Below, piece by piece: positions 19,766-29,198 of a stretch of 64,000 nucleotides of DNA (its first letter is position 1; each line of letters starts with the position of its first letter). Origin of the DNA: Methylobacter sp. (lineage in GTDB: Bacteria; Pseudomonadota; Gammaproteobacteria; Methylococcales; Methylomonadaceae); NCBI GenBank assembly GCA_024636505.1, contig JAGXGY010000022.1:16229-80228 (forward strand), in the 5' to 3' direction. The translations under genes and the position numbers were made by a program. Under the pieces are notes generated by a model, which was not told the origin of the DNA, ran no database searches, and worked only from the letters and a program-made list of their open reading frames with translations.

Positions 19766-19870
19766 AACGACGAAAGCATTATCCACTCCACGAATGCAGG
19801 CTCTGCCTGCATGTACAAGCAAAGCTTGCGCTCCTGCGACAACGTGTTGCCGGCTTTGCCCCAGCATGAT
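19766..19870. repeat. Palindromic repeat element between RND pump and OMP genes
   Basis: Contains a perfect 8-bp hairpin with a 3-base loop (ATGCAGGC-tct-GCCTGCAT, 19794-19812) and further short inverted motifs (AAGCAAAGCTTGC). It looks inserted between the pump stop and the true OMP start, leaving an in-frame extension upstream of the signal peptide. Confidence 0.5.
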
Positions 19871-19914
19871 GGGACATGCATCATCTTTCACAGTTAACGA
19901 ATAATAGGGATTTT

Positions 19915-22900
19915 TCATAAATCGTGACCCGAAGACATATCATCAGACAACTTGTGCCGGGAAGCGTGCCTACGTTGCGAAAAACCCTGGGCGATCACGT
20001 AGAACACCGGCGTTAACAGCAGACCGAATACGGTCACGCCTAACATGCCGCTAAACATCGTGGTACCCAGCAGCTGCCGCGATTCCGCCCCGGCGCCTTG
20101 AGCGATCACCAGCGGAAACACACCCATGATAAAAGCAAACGAGGTCATCAAAATGGGCCGTAGCCGAATTTTTGATGCCTCTATTACCGCATCAAAGCGA
20201 TTAAGACCGGCTTCCTGGCGCCGCTTGGCAAATTCCACAATAAGGATGGCGTTCTTGCTGGCCAAGCCCACCAGCACGATGAAGCCGACTTGGGTAAAGA
20301 TATTATTGTCCATGTCGCGCAACCAAACGCCGGCCAAGGCAGACAGGATGCACATGGGTACGATCAGAATCACCGCAAATGGCAATGACCAGCTTTCATA
20401 CTGGGCTGCCAAGGCCAAAAATACAAAGATGACACTCAGCGGAAAAACCAACAGGGCGACGTTTCCGGCCAACACTTGTTGCAGACTGAGTTCAGTCCAT
20501 TCAAAATCGAATCCCGGCGGCAACTCTGCGCCCATGAGTTGATTCATAATGGTGATCGCCTGACCGGAACTGACTCCCGGTAAGGTACCGCCATTAATTT
20601 CGGCTGCAGGATACATGTTGTAGCGTGTAATTTTATCAGGTCCGGTAATTTCTTTAACCGACATAAGGGAACCCAGCGGCACCATACCGCCTTGAAGATT
20701 CCGCGTCTTCAAAGCGGTGATGTCTACCGGTTTCATCCGAAAATCCGAATCGGCCTGCGCCACCACCTGATAGGTTCTGCCAAAACTATTGAAATCATTG
20801 ACATACATCGACCCCAGATAGATCTGCAAGGTATCGAACACGTCTTTCAACGGCACGTCCATAGACATGGCTCGGGTACGATCTACGTCCAGAAAAAGTT
20901 GCGGCACTTCGGCGCGAAAAGTGGTAAACAGTCCGACCAAACCGGGTTGTTCATTACCCTTGGCGATGAGTTCGTTGACCGTGCTCTGTAGTGCGTCGAC
21001 ACCCGCGTTGGCGCGATCCTGAACTTGCAGTTTGAAGCCGCCGGTCGAACTCATGCCTCGGATGGGCGGCGGAGCAAATACGGCAATATGGGCGCCTTCG
21101 ACCTGAGCAAGACGCTCATTGAGGCTGGTAATGACGGCTTCGGCATAAAGTTCAGGATGACCGACGCGCTGGTCAAAGTCATCCAGCAGCGTAAACATCG
21201 TTGCGACATTGGACTGACTGGAACCGCTCAGAATCGAAAAGCCGGCGTAGGCGATGACATGCTTGACGCCTTTAGTTTCCCTAATAATACGGGTAGCCTG
21301 CTGAACCACGTCCTGGGTGCGTGCTAAAGATGCCGCATCGGGTAACTGCGCATACAGAATCAGGTAACCCTGGTCCTGTTGAGGAATAAAACCGGTCGGC
21401 ACTTTTTCAAAGGCCAGAAAGTTGAGTCCGTTGAGACCGACATAGACCACTAAAACCACCGCCGTCATACGAACCAGCCTGCCGACTAAGCGCGCGTAGC
21501 CCGCACTGAATGAATCAAAGAACCGGTTAAAGGCTCTGAAAAACCAGCCGAACAGTCGATCAAGCAGCCGCGTGAACCCATCTTTATTGCCGTGCGCCCG
21601 ATCCAACAGCAGCGCGCACAAAGCCGGACTCAGGGTCAGCGAGTTGAACGTCGAGATTACCGTGGAAATGGCGATAGTCAGGGCAAACTGCTTGTAGAAA
21701 GCGCCGGAAACGCCAGTGATAAAAGCGGTGGGAATGAACACCGCGACCAAAACCAGAGACGTCGCAATAATCGGACCTACGACTTCTGTCATCGCCTTTC
21801 GGGTAGCATCCCGAGCCGACAAACCCCGAGCTATATGGCGTTCCACGTTCTCTACCACCACGATGGCATCGTCCACCACAATGCCGATAGCGAGTACCAG
21901 TCCGAATAACGATAAGGTGTTCAGCGACAAACCCAATACCGACATCACCGCGAACGTGCCGATTAAAGACACCGGTACCGCAAGCAGCGGGATAACGGTC
22001 GCGCGCCAGCTCTGCAAAAATATCACCACGACCAGAACGACCAACAGCATAGCCTCAAACAGCGTCTTGACTACCGCGCCGATCGACTGCTGTACAAAGA
22101 CAACGGTATCGTAAATAAGCAGATAATCAAGACCTTCGGGGAAACGCGGCTTCAGCTGCTCCATCGCGGCGACCACCGCTTTTTTAGTGTCTAGCGCGTT
22201 GGAGCCGGGCAGTTGGAAGACCGCGAGACCCACGCTAGGTTCGCCGTCCAAAAGCAGTCCAGAGCTGTAATCCTTAGCGCCCAACTCAATGCGGGCGACG
22301 TCTTTGAGCTGAGTTACCTGGCCATCTTTCCCGGTTTTGATCACGATATCGGCGAACTCCTCCGCTTCCATCAGTCGTCCCGTGGTAGTGACCGTGTACT
22401 GAAAATCGGTGTTTTCCTGAGTGGGTTGCTGCCCCACCACGCCCGCAGCGACCTGAATATTCTGTTCCCGGATAGCGTTAACCACGTCGCTGGCAGTCAG
22501 ATTGCGCGCGGCAACTTTCTCCGGATTCAGCCAGATACGCATGCTGTAGTCTCGGGCGCCAAATACCAGAATTTCACCCACACCGGGCAGTCGCGCCAGC
22601 GTATCCTTGATTTGCAACAACGCGTAATTGCTCAAATACACACTGTCATAGCGTTTATCTGGAGAAACCAGGTTGACCACCAGACTCAAGTCAGGGCTGC
22701 GCTTTTTGACGCTGATGCCTTGTCGGCTGACTTCCTGGGGTAATTTTGGCTCGGCCAAAGCGACCCGATTTTGCACCAGCACCTGAGCCTTATCCAGATT
22801 AGTGCCCGGCTTAAAGGTAATGGTTAAGGCCATGTTGCCGCTGTTGGTGGACTGAGAAGACATATATAACATATCCTCGACACCATTCACTTCCTGTTCA

Positions 22901-23103
22901 ATAGGCGTGGCCACAGTTTCGGCCACCACCTTGGCGTTGGCACCGGGATAAACCGTGCTCACGACTACGGTGGGAGGTGCAATCTCGGGATATTGGGCAA
23001 TAGGCAGGTTGATCAGCGCGAGGCTTCCGACCAGGACAATGATGATGGATAATACCGCAGCAAAAATGGGGCGGTCGATGAAAAAGTGAGTGAATCGATT
23101 CAT
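19915..23103 (-). CDS. RND efflux transporter, AcrB/MexF-type (HAE1)
   Basis: Inner-membrane proton-driven drug pump of 1062 residues, the normal size. It begins MNRFTHFFIDRPIFAAVLSI, the usual RND start, and has the porter-domain segment YPEIAPPTVVVSTVYPGA, the membrane helix with the proton-relay aspartates (LVLAIGIVVDDAIVVVENVE) and the second-half signature GLASKNAILIVEFAKRR. It is 3 bp behind the adaptor gene and overlaps the outer-membrane component frame. Sequence style (EKVPTGFIPQQDQGYL) is that of the MexF/OqxB group. Substrates cannot be told; hydrophobic or aromatic compounds are typical for the family. Confidence 0.95.
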   Translation of the reverse strand: MNRFTHFFIDRPIFAAVLSIIIVLVGSLALINLPIAQYPEIAPPTVVVSTVYPGANAKVVAETVATPIEQEVNGVEDMLYMSSQSTNSGNMALTITFKPGTNLDKAQVLVQNRVALAEPKLPQEVSRQGISVKKRSPDLSLVVNLVSPDKRYDSVYLSNYALLQIKDTLARLPGVGEILVFGARDYSMRIWLNPEKVAARNLTASDVVNAIREQNIQVAAGVVGQQPTQENTDFQYTVTTTGRLMEAEEFADIVIKTGKDGQVTQLKDVARIELGAKDYSSGLLLDGEPSVGLAVFQLPGSNALDTKKAVVAAMEQLKPRFPEGLDYLLIYDTVVFVQQSIGAVVKTLFEAMLLVVLVVVIFLQSWRATVIPLLAVPVSLIGTFAVMSVLGLSLNTLSLFGLVLAIGIVVDDAIVVVENVERHIARGLSARDATRKAMTEVVGPIIATSLVLVAVFIPTAFITGVSGAFYKQFALTIAISTVISTFNSLTLSPALCALLLDRAHGNKDGFTRLLDRLFGWFFRAFNRFFDSFSAGYARLVGRLVRMTAVVLVVYVGLNGLNFLAFEKVPTGFIPQQDQGYLILYAQLPDAASLARTQDVVQQATRIIRETKGVKHVIAYAGFSILSGSSQSNVATMFTLLDDFDQRVGHPELYAEAVITSLNERLAQVEGAHIAVFAPPPIRGMSSTGGFKLQVQDRANAGVDALQSTVNELIAKGNEQPGLVGLFTTFRAEVPQLFLDVDRTRAMSMDVPLKDVFDTLQIYLGSMYVNDFNSFGRTYQVVAQADSDFRMKPVDITALKTRNLQGGMVPLGSLMSVKEITGPDKITRYNMYPAAEINGGTLPGVSSGQAITIMNQLMGAELPPGFDFEWTELSLQQVLAGNVALLVFPLSVIFVFLALAAQYESWSLPFAVILIVPMCILSALAGVWLRDMDNNIFTQVGFIVLVGLASKNAILIVEFAKRRQEAGLNRFDAVIEASKIRLRPILMTSFAFIMGVFPLVIAQGAGAESRQLLGTTMFSGMLGVTVFGLLLTPVFYVIAQGFSQRRHASRHKLSDDMSSGHDL

Positions 23104-23106
23104 AAT

Positions 23107-24300
23107 CTATTTCTCAGTCTTTTGTCCGGTGGGCGAGATGCGTTCCGGATTCACCTTGATACCCGGCTTAAGCTTCTGGATGCCTTCGATAACCGCCCAT
23201 TCTTCAGGCTTCAGCCCTTCGATGATCACCCGGGACTCGCCGATATGCGCGCCGAGCGCCACCTTGCGATATTCCACCTGATTTTCCTGATTCACTACCC
23301 AGATGAAGCGTTGCGCCATATCCGTGCCAATAGCCCGATCAGGAAGCAGAACAGCGGGGTACGGAGCGCTCGCGCGGACCCGCATCCGGGCAAAAAATCC
23401 GGGGCTTAACAATTCGTCCGGGTTGGCAAACACCCCTCGCAAGGTGATAGTACCGGTAGCCGCATCTTCACGAGGCGACATATAATCGAGACGGCCTTGG
23501 TGAGGAAAGCCCGATTCATCAGCCACCGCCAATTCCACGGGCGTCTGTTCGTCTCCCAGATTACCGCGACCTTTTTTCTGATCCTGACGCCGGTACTTCA
23601 GTACTGAACGTTCGTCCGCATTCGCGTAGACATAAACTGGATCGGTGGAAACGATAAAGGTCAACAAGGTTGCATCAGCTCCGCCACCGTTAACTAAATT
23701 GCCGGCAGTAATTAACTCACGCCCGATCCGGCCGTTTATCGGAGAACGTATCCGGGTAAACCCCAGGTTTAAGCGTGCGGTGTCAACATGGGCTTTTGCA
23801 GACTGAACTGCCGCAGCAGTTTCTCTAAGCCCCTTACTGCGGGCATCATGCTCTTCTTCGGAAATGGCTTTGGCACGAAACAAACGCTTGGCACGCGACA
23901 AGTCGTTTTTTGCCAATTCATGTTTGGACTTGGCACGCTCCAGTTCAGCTTCGGCAAAGTTGAGTTGGGCGACGAACGGTTGCGGATCAATCTGAAATAA
24001 AAGGTCGCCTTTGCTTATCTTGTCTCCTGCCTTGAAATTCACTTTTTCCAGATAACCGCTCACCCGGGCGCGCACCTCTACCGAATTAACCGCTTCAATA
24101 CGCCCTGTGTATTCGTCCCACTCGGTAACTTCTTGCAACAGGGGCTGTACGATTTTGACCTTGAGCAGCTGTTCTGGCCCAGGCCCAGTAGTCGAATCAT
24201 CGTGGTTGGCACAGCCGCTCATTGCCATCAGGCTGATGACAGCTAACAAGCCGATTCGAATACGCTGGATGACAACCGATATATGAATTTCTTTTTCCAT
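23107..24300 (-). CDS. RND efflux periplasmic adaptor (membrane fusion protein)
   Basis: Periplasmic adaptor of the pump encoded next to it, 397 residues. It has a lipoprotein-type N-terminus (LLAVISLMAMSGC), the first half of the lipoyl/barrel-sandwich domain (VEVRARVSGYLEKVNFKAGD), a helical hairpin rich in Lys/Ala/Glu (about 100-165), the second half with SPINGRIGRELITAGNLV, then the beta-barrel and membrane-proximal domains. It is divergently transcribed from the TetR gene across a 107-bp gap that carries a candidate operator. First gene of the three-gene pump operon. Confidence 0.93.
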   Translation of the reverse strand: MEKEIHISVVIQRIRIGLLAVISLMAMSGCANHDDSTTGPGPEQLLKVKIVQPLLQEVTEWDEYTGRIEAVNSVEVRARVSGYLEKVNFKAGDKISKGDLLFQIDPQPFVAQLNFAEAELERAKSKHELAKNDLSRAKRLFRAKAISEEEHDARSKGLRETAAAVQSAKAHVDTARLNLGFTRIRSPINGRIGRELITAGNLVNGGGADATLLTFIVSTDPVYVYANADERSVLKYRRQDQKKGRGNLGDEQTPVELAVADESGFPHQGRLDYMSPREDAATGTITLRGVFANPDELLSPGFFARMRVRASAPYPAVLLPDRAIGTDMAQRFIWVVNQENQVEYRKVALGAHIGESRVIIEGLKPEEWAVIEGIQKLKPGIKVNPERISPTGQKTEK

Positions 24301-24334
24301 CCTGTTTACACTCTGCTCTTTAAATTAAAAAAAC

Positions 24335-24350
24335 GGTAAGACATATTACC
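24335..24350. promoter_or_regulatory. Candidate TetR-family operator
   Basis: Inverted repeat GGTAA-gacata-TTACC in the gap between the divergent adaptor and tetR genes, in the position expected for autoregulation and repression of the pump. A TATAAT-like -10 element for tetR lies about 20 bp to its right. Confidence 0.4.
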
Positions 24351-24407
24351 ATTTAACTCGAGGCATGCTTTATAATTTAAATACATTAATTTAGTGAGCA
24401 CAACACC

Positions 24408-25040
24408 ATGATTAAATGCGGACGACCTCGCAAAGGAGAGGAGCTTCTCAGTCGCGATCGATTGCTGGATACCGCCTTCAATCTTTTCCTTGAATACGGA
24501 TACGGCAATCTCAGCCTTGAAACCATCGCTCGGGATGCGCGCGTGTCAATGCGAACCATCTACAATCAGTTCGGCGGTAAGGCCGGGATATTTGGCGCAG
24601 TGATAAGACGCTGCAGCGACCAATTCGTCACAAGTCTGTTAGATGAGCACATCGTAAAGCGCTCTCCCGAGGAAGCGCTGATATCTTTTGCTAAGCAGTT
24701 CTTGTATCGCATCACCCGACCGGACGTAGTACGCATACGCGCCATACTGATTGGCGAGTCGCTACGCTTCCCCGATCTCGCCACTCAATTCTATGAACAA
24801 GGTCCGCAGCGCACCCTCAATCACCTCACACAGTTTTTCGCCCAGCATCAAAAAACCGGCTATTTTTCCGCAATAGACCCCCGCTTTCTCGCCGACCACT
24901 TCTTAAGCGTATTGCGTAGTGAACGCTTTCAAAAGCTGCAACTCGGTTTAGAGCCCACGCCAAGCGAAGGTGAAATCGATATCTGGGTGCGACAGGCCAC
25001 TGACGTGTTCCTGCATGGCAGCCTAAATATTAAGGCATGA
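24408..25040 (+). CDS. TetR/AcrR family transcriptional regulator
   Basis: DNA-binding repressor of 210 residues. The N-terminal helix-turn-helix is clear (LLDTAFNLFLEYGYGNLSLETIARDARVSMRTIYNQFGGKAGIF, about residues 17-60), followed by an all-helical ligand-binding domain of the AcrR-C type. It starts with the GRPRKGEELL-type basic arm. It is divergent from the RND adaptor gene, the usual arrangement for local control of an efflux pump; an inverted repeat in the gap is the likely operator. The inducer is unknown. Confidence 0.9.
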   Translation: MIKCGRPRKGEELLSRDRLLDTAFNLFLEYGYGNLSLETIARDARVSMRTIYNQFGGKAGIFGAVIRRCSDQFVTSLLDEHIVKRSPEEALISFAKQFLYRITRPDVVRIRAILIGESLRFPDLATQFYEQGPQRTLNHLTQFFAQHQKTGYFSAIDPRFLADHFLSVLRSERFQKLQLGLEPTPSEGEIDIWVRQATDVFLHGSLNIKA

Positions 25041-25216
25041 GCATGAAACAATTTGAACAACTCGCGGCGTAAGTTTTCAGCGGGAGTGCAAGCTATTGGC
25101 AACTTGCTCCAGTTATTTTGTGCGCGTTCCTAAGGGCATTCCGGTTGAATCAAAAAAACCAATAAATCCGCAAAAACATTCAAAAAAACACCCGCCGTTG
25201 ATCGCAGCCTTAGCTA

Positions 25217-25260
25217 CAGACAATTGGGGAGCTTTTATCAGACAATTGGGGAGCTTTTAT
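25217..25260. repeat. 22-bp perfect tandem duplication
   Basis: Two adjacent identical 22-base copies starting CAGACAATTGGG and ending GCTTTTAT, between tetR and rimK. Confidence 0.95.
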
Positions 25261-25290
25261 TCATCACGAACAGCATAAAAAATAACCCAT

Positions 25291-25314
25291 CGATTGGCAT
25301 TAAACAGCCAATCG
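25291..25314. terminator. Hairpin downstream of tetR
   Basis: CGATTGGC pairs with GCCAATCG around an 8-base loop. It lies 250 bp after the tetR stop and 150 bp before rimK. The T-tract is weak, so the terminator role is tentative. Confidence 0.4.
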
Positions 25315-25463
25315 TTAAACCCGGGTATTATGACAATCGGTATTTTTTTTAAAGCTGTTTTACCCTATTGTCCTGAGCCGCCTCCATTTATAAAGCATCC
25401 CGTGTTATTTCGTGTCAAAATATGTTTTACCTAACATATATTAAATTGAGAATTTAAGTCTTT

Positions 25464-26408
25464 ATGAAAATTGCTATTTTGTCCCGAAATTCAAAACTGT
25501 ATTCGACTTCCCGGCTGGTTACCGCTGCAGAAGCAAGAGGTCATGAAGTACGGGTGCTGGATGTATTACGTTGTTATATGAATATTACTTCGCATAATCC
25601 ATCTATCCATTATCGGGGTGAAGACTTGACCGGATTCGATGCCGTTATTCCAAGGATTGGCGCTTCCGTCACTTTCTATGGAACTGCGGTATTAAGACAA
25701 TTTGAAATGATGAATGTATTTCCTTTAAACGAGTCGGTGGCCATATCGCGCTCTCGCGATAAATTAAGGTCGATTCAGCTACTGGCCCGAAAAGGGATTG
25801 GTCTGCCGGTAACCGGTTTTGCTAATAATCCTGACGACATTGAAGATTTGATTGCTCAAGTTGGCGGAGCGCCTCTGGTGATTAAATTGCTGGAAGGTAC
25901 GCAAGGTATCGGCGTGGTTCTGGCGGAAACTCATAATGCCGCCGAGAGTGTTATTCAGGCGTTTATGGGACTCAAAGCCAATATCATGGTACAGGAGTTC
26001 ATTAAGGAGGCCGGCGGCAGCGATATCCGCTGTTTTGTGGTCGGCGATAAAGTGGTTGCCGCAATGAAGCGGCAAGCGGCAACCGGCGAATTTCGTTCGA
26101 ATCTGCACCGTGGCGGTTCTGCGACTTTAGTCAGATTAACGCCGGAAGAACGCTCTACTGCGGTACGCGCTGCTAAAATCATGGGACTCAATGTCTGCGG
26201 CGTCGATATACTGCGCTCCAATCACGGCCCGGTTATTATGGAGGTAAACTCATCACCCGGATTGAACGGTATTGAAAGCGCCAGCGGTAAGGATATTGCC
26301 GAATTGATTATTAAATTCATTGAAAAACGCTTTGCGACCATGGAAATCTCTAAAGATAAATCGCCTACCAATACCGACACCCGAACCCGTACTCGCGGCA
26401 AAGGTTAA
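25464..26408 (+). CDS. rimK: Ribosomal protein S6--L-glutamate ligase (ATP-grasp)
   Basis: RimK adds glutamate residues to the C-terminus of ribosomal protein S6 and belongs to the ATP-grasp ligases. The 314-residue product starts [18 protein letters not shown], and carries the ATP-grasp core ([50 protein letters not shown]) and the metal-binding end [25 protein letters not shown]. The last ~20 residues are a Thr/Arg-rich tail ([13 protein letters not shown]). The family also includes poly-glutamate and beta-citrylglutamate ligases; the N-terminus and length favour RimK itself. It stands alone with a rubredoxin gene 62 bp downstream. Confidence 0.9.
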   Translation: MKIAILSRNSKLYSTSRLVTAAEARGHEVRVLDVLRCYMNITSHNPSIHYRGEDLTGFDAVIPRIGASVTFYGTAVLRQFEMMNVFPLNESVAISRSRDKLRSIQLLARKGIGLPVTGFANNPDDIEDLIAQVGGAPLVIKLLEGTQGIGVVLAETHNAAESVIQAFMGLKANIMVQEFIKEAGGSDIRCFVVGDKVVAAMKRQAATGEFRSNLHRGGSATLVRLTPEERSTAVRAAKIMGLNVCGVDILRSNHGPVIMEVNSSPGLNGIESASGKDIAELIIKFIEKRFATMEISKDKSPTNTDTRTRTRGKG

Positions 26409-26470
26409 CCGTGCGTCCGGTCTGTAAAAAAGGGTATGCTGGATTTTCAATTATCTTAAAAAAATAAACC

Positions 26471-26641
26471 ATGTCAGATTTTAAAAAATACCAGTGTTTG
26501 GAATGCGAACATATTTATGATGAAGCCAAGGGCGATCCTGATAGCGGTATCGCAGCAGGTACCCGCTGGACGGACATCCCCGCTAGTTGGGCTTGCCCGA
26601 TATGCGGTGCGCCAAAAGATTTTTTCAAATTAATGGAATAA
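26471..26641 (+). CDS. Rubredoxin
   Basis: A 56-residue electron-transfer protein with a single iron held by four cysteines. The ATG at 26471 leads to YQCLECEHIYDEAKGDPD, then the conserved PASWACPICGAPKDFF and a stop at 26641. Both CxxC pairs, the Gly-Asp-Pro turn and the aromatic core residues are present. Rubredoxins pass electrons to alkane or other oxygenases, rubrerythrins or oxygen reductases; the partner here is not identifiable from the neighbours. Confidence 0.95.
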   Translation: MSDFKKYQCLECEHIYDEAKGDPDSGIAAGTRWTDIPASWACPICGAPKDFFKLME

Positions 26642-26745
26642 TCGTTGGTTTTTATCAGTGTTCGACGCTTTTGACCCCGGGAATATCAAAAATGAAATGT
26701 CACCGTAGTTTTTGCAACGCAGGCAAGCGGCACGAGCCGGGAGCG

Positions 26746-27408
26746 ATGGATTTAAACGGCTACATGCTGTCGGCATTATTCGACAAAACCGCATCACGGT
26801 TTATTTTAGCGCTGTTGATCTTTTGTCCCATTAACGTATTCGCCGCCGACACCTGGAGCTATCATCAGGAGATCAGACGGTTAAACAATGAAACCTATAG
26901 TTTTGCCCAATCGCCTTTACCGCCTCGCGGTCTTTATGACTACATCAGACTGGAAATCATCTGCAAGGGAAATACCTTGCAAGTGGCTATTGACGCCAAC
27001 AGCTTGATTGCCTCACAAGGCAGGACCTTTGATTTTGAATATCAAATAGACAATGCCCCCCCTTTTACGTTACAAATGACAACTTTTAAGGACACCAAGC
27101 GTAGAGGCTATACAGAAGAATATGCCCAACGCATCGTCAATGACCTATTGACAGGGAAATCTCTGTTTATTCGCGTCACCACTATGATACGTAAGGTTCT
27201 ATCTGCAAAAATACCCTTAGAAAATGCTGCCAAATCTATTAAACAGGTTGTTACCGATTGCAGCCTTGGTCTTTCCGATAACGCAACCGATGAGCCTGAT
27301 TACACGCTGAGCGAATTTCAACAAGACTTTGATAAATTGCCTTCGGGGCAGCAACAGCAAGTGCTGAGAAAACTCAAAATCATCATGGAATCTCAGAAAG
27401 CTATGTAA
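26746..27408 (+). CDS. Exported protein of unknown function
   Basis: Not recognised. The open frame extends back to 26587, overlapping rubredoxin, but the most convincing start is the ATG at 26746, giving 220 residues with an N-terminal signal sequence (FILALLIFCPINVFAA, probable cleavage after AFA or FAA). A GGGAG stretch lies a few bases before that ATG. The mature part has a DYIRLEIICKGNTLQVAIDAN strand region that looks like a small beta-domain, and a Lys/Gln-rich helical C-terminus (DFDKLPSGQQQQVLRKLKI). Expected location is periplasmic. It may be lineage-specific. Confidence 0.6.
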   Translation: MDLNGYMLSALFDKTASRFILALLIFCPINVFAADTWSYHQEIRRLNNETYSFAQSPLPPRGLYDYIRLEIICKGNTLQVAIDANSLIASQGRTFDFEYQIDNAPPFTLQMTTFKDTKRRGYTEEYAQRIVNDLLTGKSLFIRVTTMIRKVLSAKIPLENAAKSIKQVVTDCSLGLSDNATDEPDYTLSEFQQDFDKLPSGQQQQVLRKLKIIMESQKAM

Positions 27409-27525
27409 AGTCACCGCCCGCTGTCATGCTATTATCAATGAGCATGGCAGCTAAATCGTTAGCAAAAATGCGTATAATTAACGACATTCTCGAACACAGA
27501 GTTAAACCGGCTGGAAAACATCGTA

Positions 27526-28701
27526 ATGAAATCACAATCTATCTTCGACTATCCCCTTTTTGCTCTAGGATTTAGAGCCTTTTTCGCCTTGGCCGGGTTC
27601 GCGGCACTGGTTCTCATCGTCTTTTGGAACGCCCTGTTCAACGGCACCTTGACTGCGGAACATTATTTTCCCGACAACTACTGGCATGCGCATGAAATGC
27701 TTCTGGGTTATGCAGTAGCCGTCATTGCAGGATTTTTATTGACGGCAGTTAAAAACTGGACCGGCAAGCCGACAGTAACCGGCGATCAATTGGCAAGCCT
27801 GTGCCTGTTATGGTTGTATGGGCGTATTCTGCCGTTTTATGCAGGCGAATTACCCGACGCCCTGATTGCACTGGTCGATTTCGCTTTTTTGCCTGCCCTG
27901 GCTTATCAAGTCAGCAAACCGATCATGGCGGTAAAGCAATACAGAAATCTATTTTTTATCGGTCTGATACTGCTGTTGGCGCTGGGCAATGGTTTGATCC
28001 ATGCTGAAATGCTGGGTTTACAAAACAACACCGCCACCACCGGCATTCAACTGGTTGTTGCGACTATCATTATTTTGATTTTAATCATCGCCGGACGCGT
28101 ATTTCCTTTCTTTACCGAACGCGGCATACCCGGAACACTGATCATCAAAAACCCGACACTGGATAACCTATCTGTAGTGTCGGCCGTTATTGTCTTTGCT
28201 CTGCAATTATTCGATATTTCAGGAAGCGGGTTAGCCTTGGCGGCTATGCTTGCCGTGGTCGTTAATATTGCCAGACTATCAGTCTGGTATGTACCGCGCA
28301 TCATCTACGTACCGCTGTTATGGGTGCTTTATGCCGGATACGCTTGGATTATTTTGGGCTTTATTCTGACCGCTTTATCGGCCTATTCAATAGTATTGCC
28401 GTCGCTGGCCCTGCATGCTTTTACGCTCGGAGGTATCGGCGTATTAACCTTAGGCATGATGGCCAGGGTCTCACTAGGCCACACCGGTCATGCGCTGAAA
28501 GCTTCCAATGCGATAGCGATTGCCTTTGCTTTACTGAATATCGCCGCTTTGTTTCGGGTTTTATTGCCAATAGCGATGCCGGACTGGTATGAAATCTTAA
28601 TCTACATATCGACACTTTGCTGGCTGGCGGCATTCTCGTTATTCATCTTCGTTTATGCGCCGATATTAAGTAGCGCCAGACTCGACGGTCAGGACGGTTA
28701 A
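27526..28701 (+). CDS. NnrS family membrane protein
   Basis: Polytopic membrane protein of 391 residues with about 12 hydrophobic segments. It has NnrS-type features: the start FDYPLFALGFRAFFALAGF, the NYWHAHEMLLGYAVAVIAGFLLTAVKNWTG block with histidines that bind haem or copper, GRVFPFFTERGIPG and a C-terminal LHAFTLGGIGVLTLGMMARVSLGHTG. NnrS is associated with nitric-oxide stress and denitrification in other bacteria. No denitrification genes are next to it here. The DUF2721 gene starts in the stop codon (TAATG), so the two are coupled. Confidence 0.88.
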   Translation: MKSQSIFDYPLFALGFRAFFALAGFAALVLIVFWNALFNGTLTAEHYFPDNYWHAHEMLLGYAVAVIAGFLLTAVKNWTGKPTVTGDQLASLCLLWLYGRILPFYAGELPDALIALVDFAFLPALAYQVSKPIMAVKQYRNLFFIGLILLLALGNGLIHAEMLGLQNNTATTGIQLVVATIIILILIIAGRVFPFFTERGIPGTLIIKNPTLDNLSVVSAVIVFALQLFDISGSGLALAAMLAVVVNIARLSVWYVPRIIYVPLLWVLYAGYAWIILGFILTALSAYSIVLPSLALHAFTLGGIGVLTLGMMARVSLGHTGHALKASNAIAIAFALLNIAALFRVLLPIAMPDWYEILIYISTLCWLAAFSLFIFVYAPILSSARLDGQDG

Positions 28702-29126
28702 TGTTATCCAAATTTGACGGTATTGTTGAGCTGGTTACCAGCTCACTGGTTTTGTTTTCCAGCATCGGTATTTTCGTGCTGACCTTAAATGCGCGTTATA
28801 CTCATGCAATAAGCCGGGTCAGAGACATTTACGATACATTAAAAGCCAGTTCGCAATCACAAAAACTGGAAATAGAACTTAATACCATGGTGTACCGGTG
28901 TCACGTACTTAAATGGAGTTTCGGCCTACTGTTATGCAGTGCAATTAGCAGCGGCGTGTTTATGTTGGGTTCAATATCCTCACGATTCATCGGACATATC
29001 AGCGCTGATTTTTTGATTTTATTTGTTGTGCTTAGCGTGCTGTTTATCTTCAGCTCAATGGTTTGTTTGTTTATCGATGTACTGGCTTCCTTGCGGGCAA
29101 CGATGATTCATATTGAAAAAATATAA
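28701..29126 (+). CDS. DUF2721 family small membrane protein
   Basis: 141-residue protein with three hydrophobic segments: near the N-terminus (VTSSLVLFSSIGIFVLTL), around 75-95 and around 105-128. The segment LNARYTHAISRVRDIYDTL after the first helix is typical of DUF2721. The function of the family is unknown. Translation begins in the nnrS stop codon, so co-expression with NnrS is likely. Confidence 0.75.
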   Translation: MLSKFDGIVELVTSSLVLFSSIGIFVLTLNARYTHAISRVRDIYDTLKASSQSQKLEIELNTMVYRCHVLKWSFGLLLCSAISSGVFMLGSISSRFIGHISADFLILFVVLSVLFIFSSMVCLFIDVLASLRATMIHIEKI

Positions 29127-29198
29127 GCATCACCCTATCCGCATGACTTACAGCCTGATTTTTGCGCTACCTTTTAGCGCCGCCGCCAGGACAACACC

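Larger units (their letters stand above)
25041..25463. other. Intergenic region with tandem duplication and hairpin
   Basis: No gene supported. It contains a 22-bp perfect tandem duplication (25217-25238 and 25239-25260, core GACAATTGGGGAGC) and an 8-bp hairpin CGATTGGC/GCCAATCG (25291-25314). The right end is AT-rich and holds the rimK promoter side. Confidence 0.6.

Noticed and set aside
25096..25278. 60-codon open frame between tetR and rimK
   Set aside because: It runs through the 22-bp tandem duplication, has no ribosome-binding site and no protein-like features.
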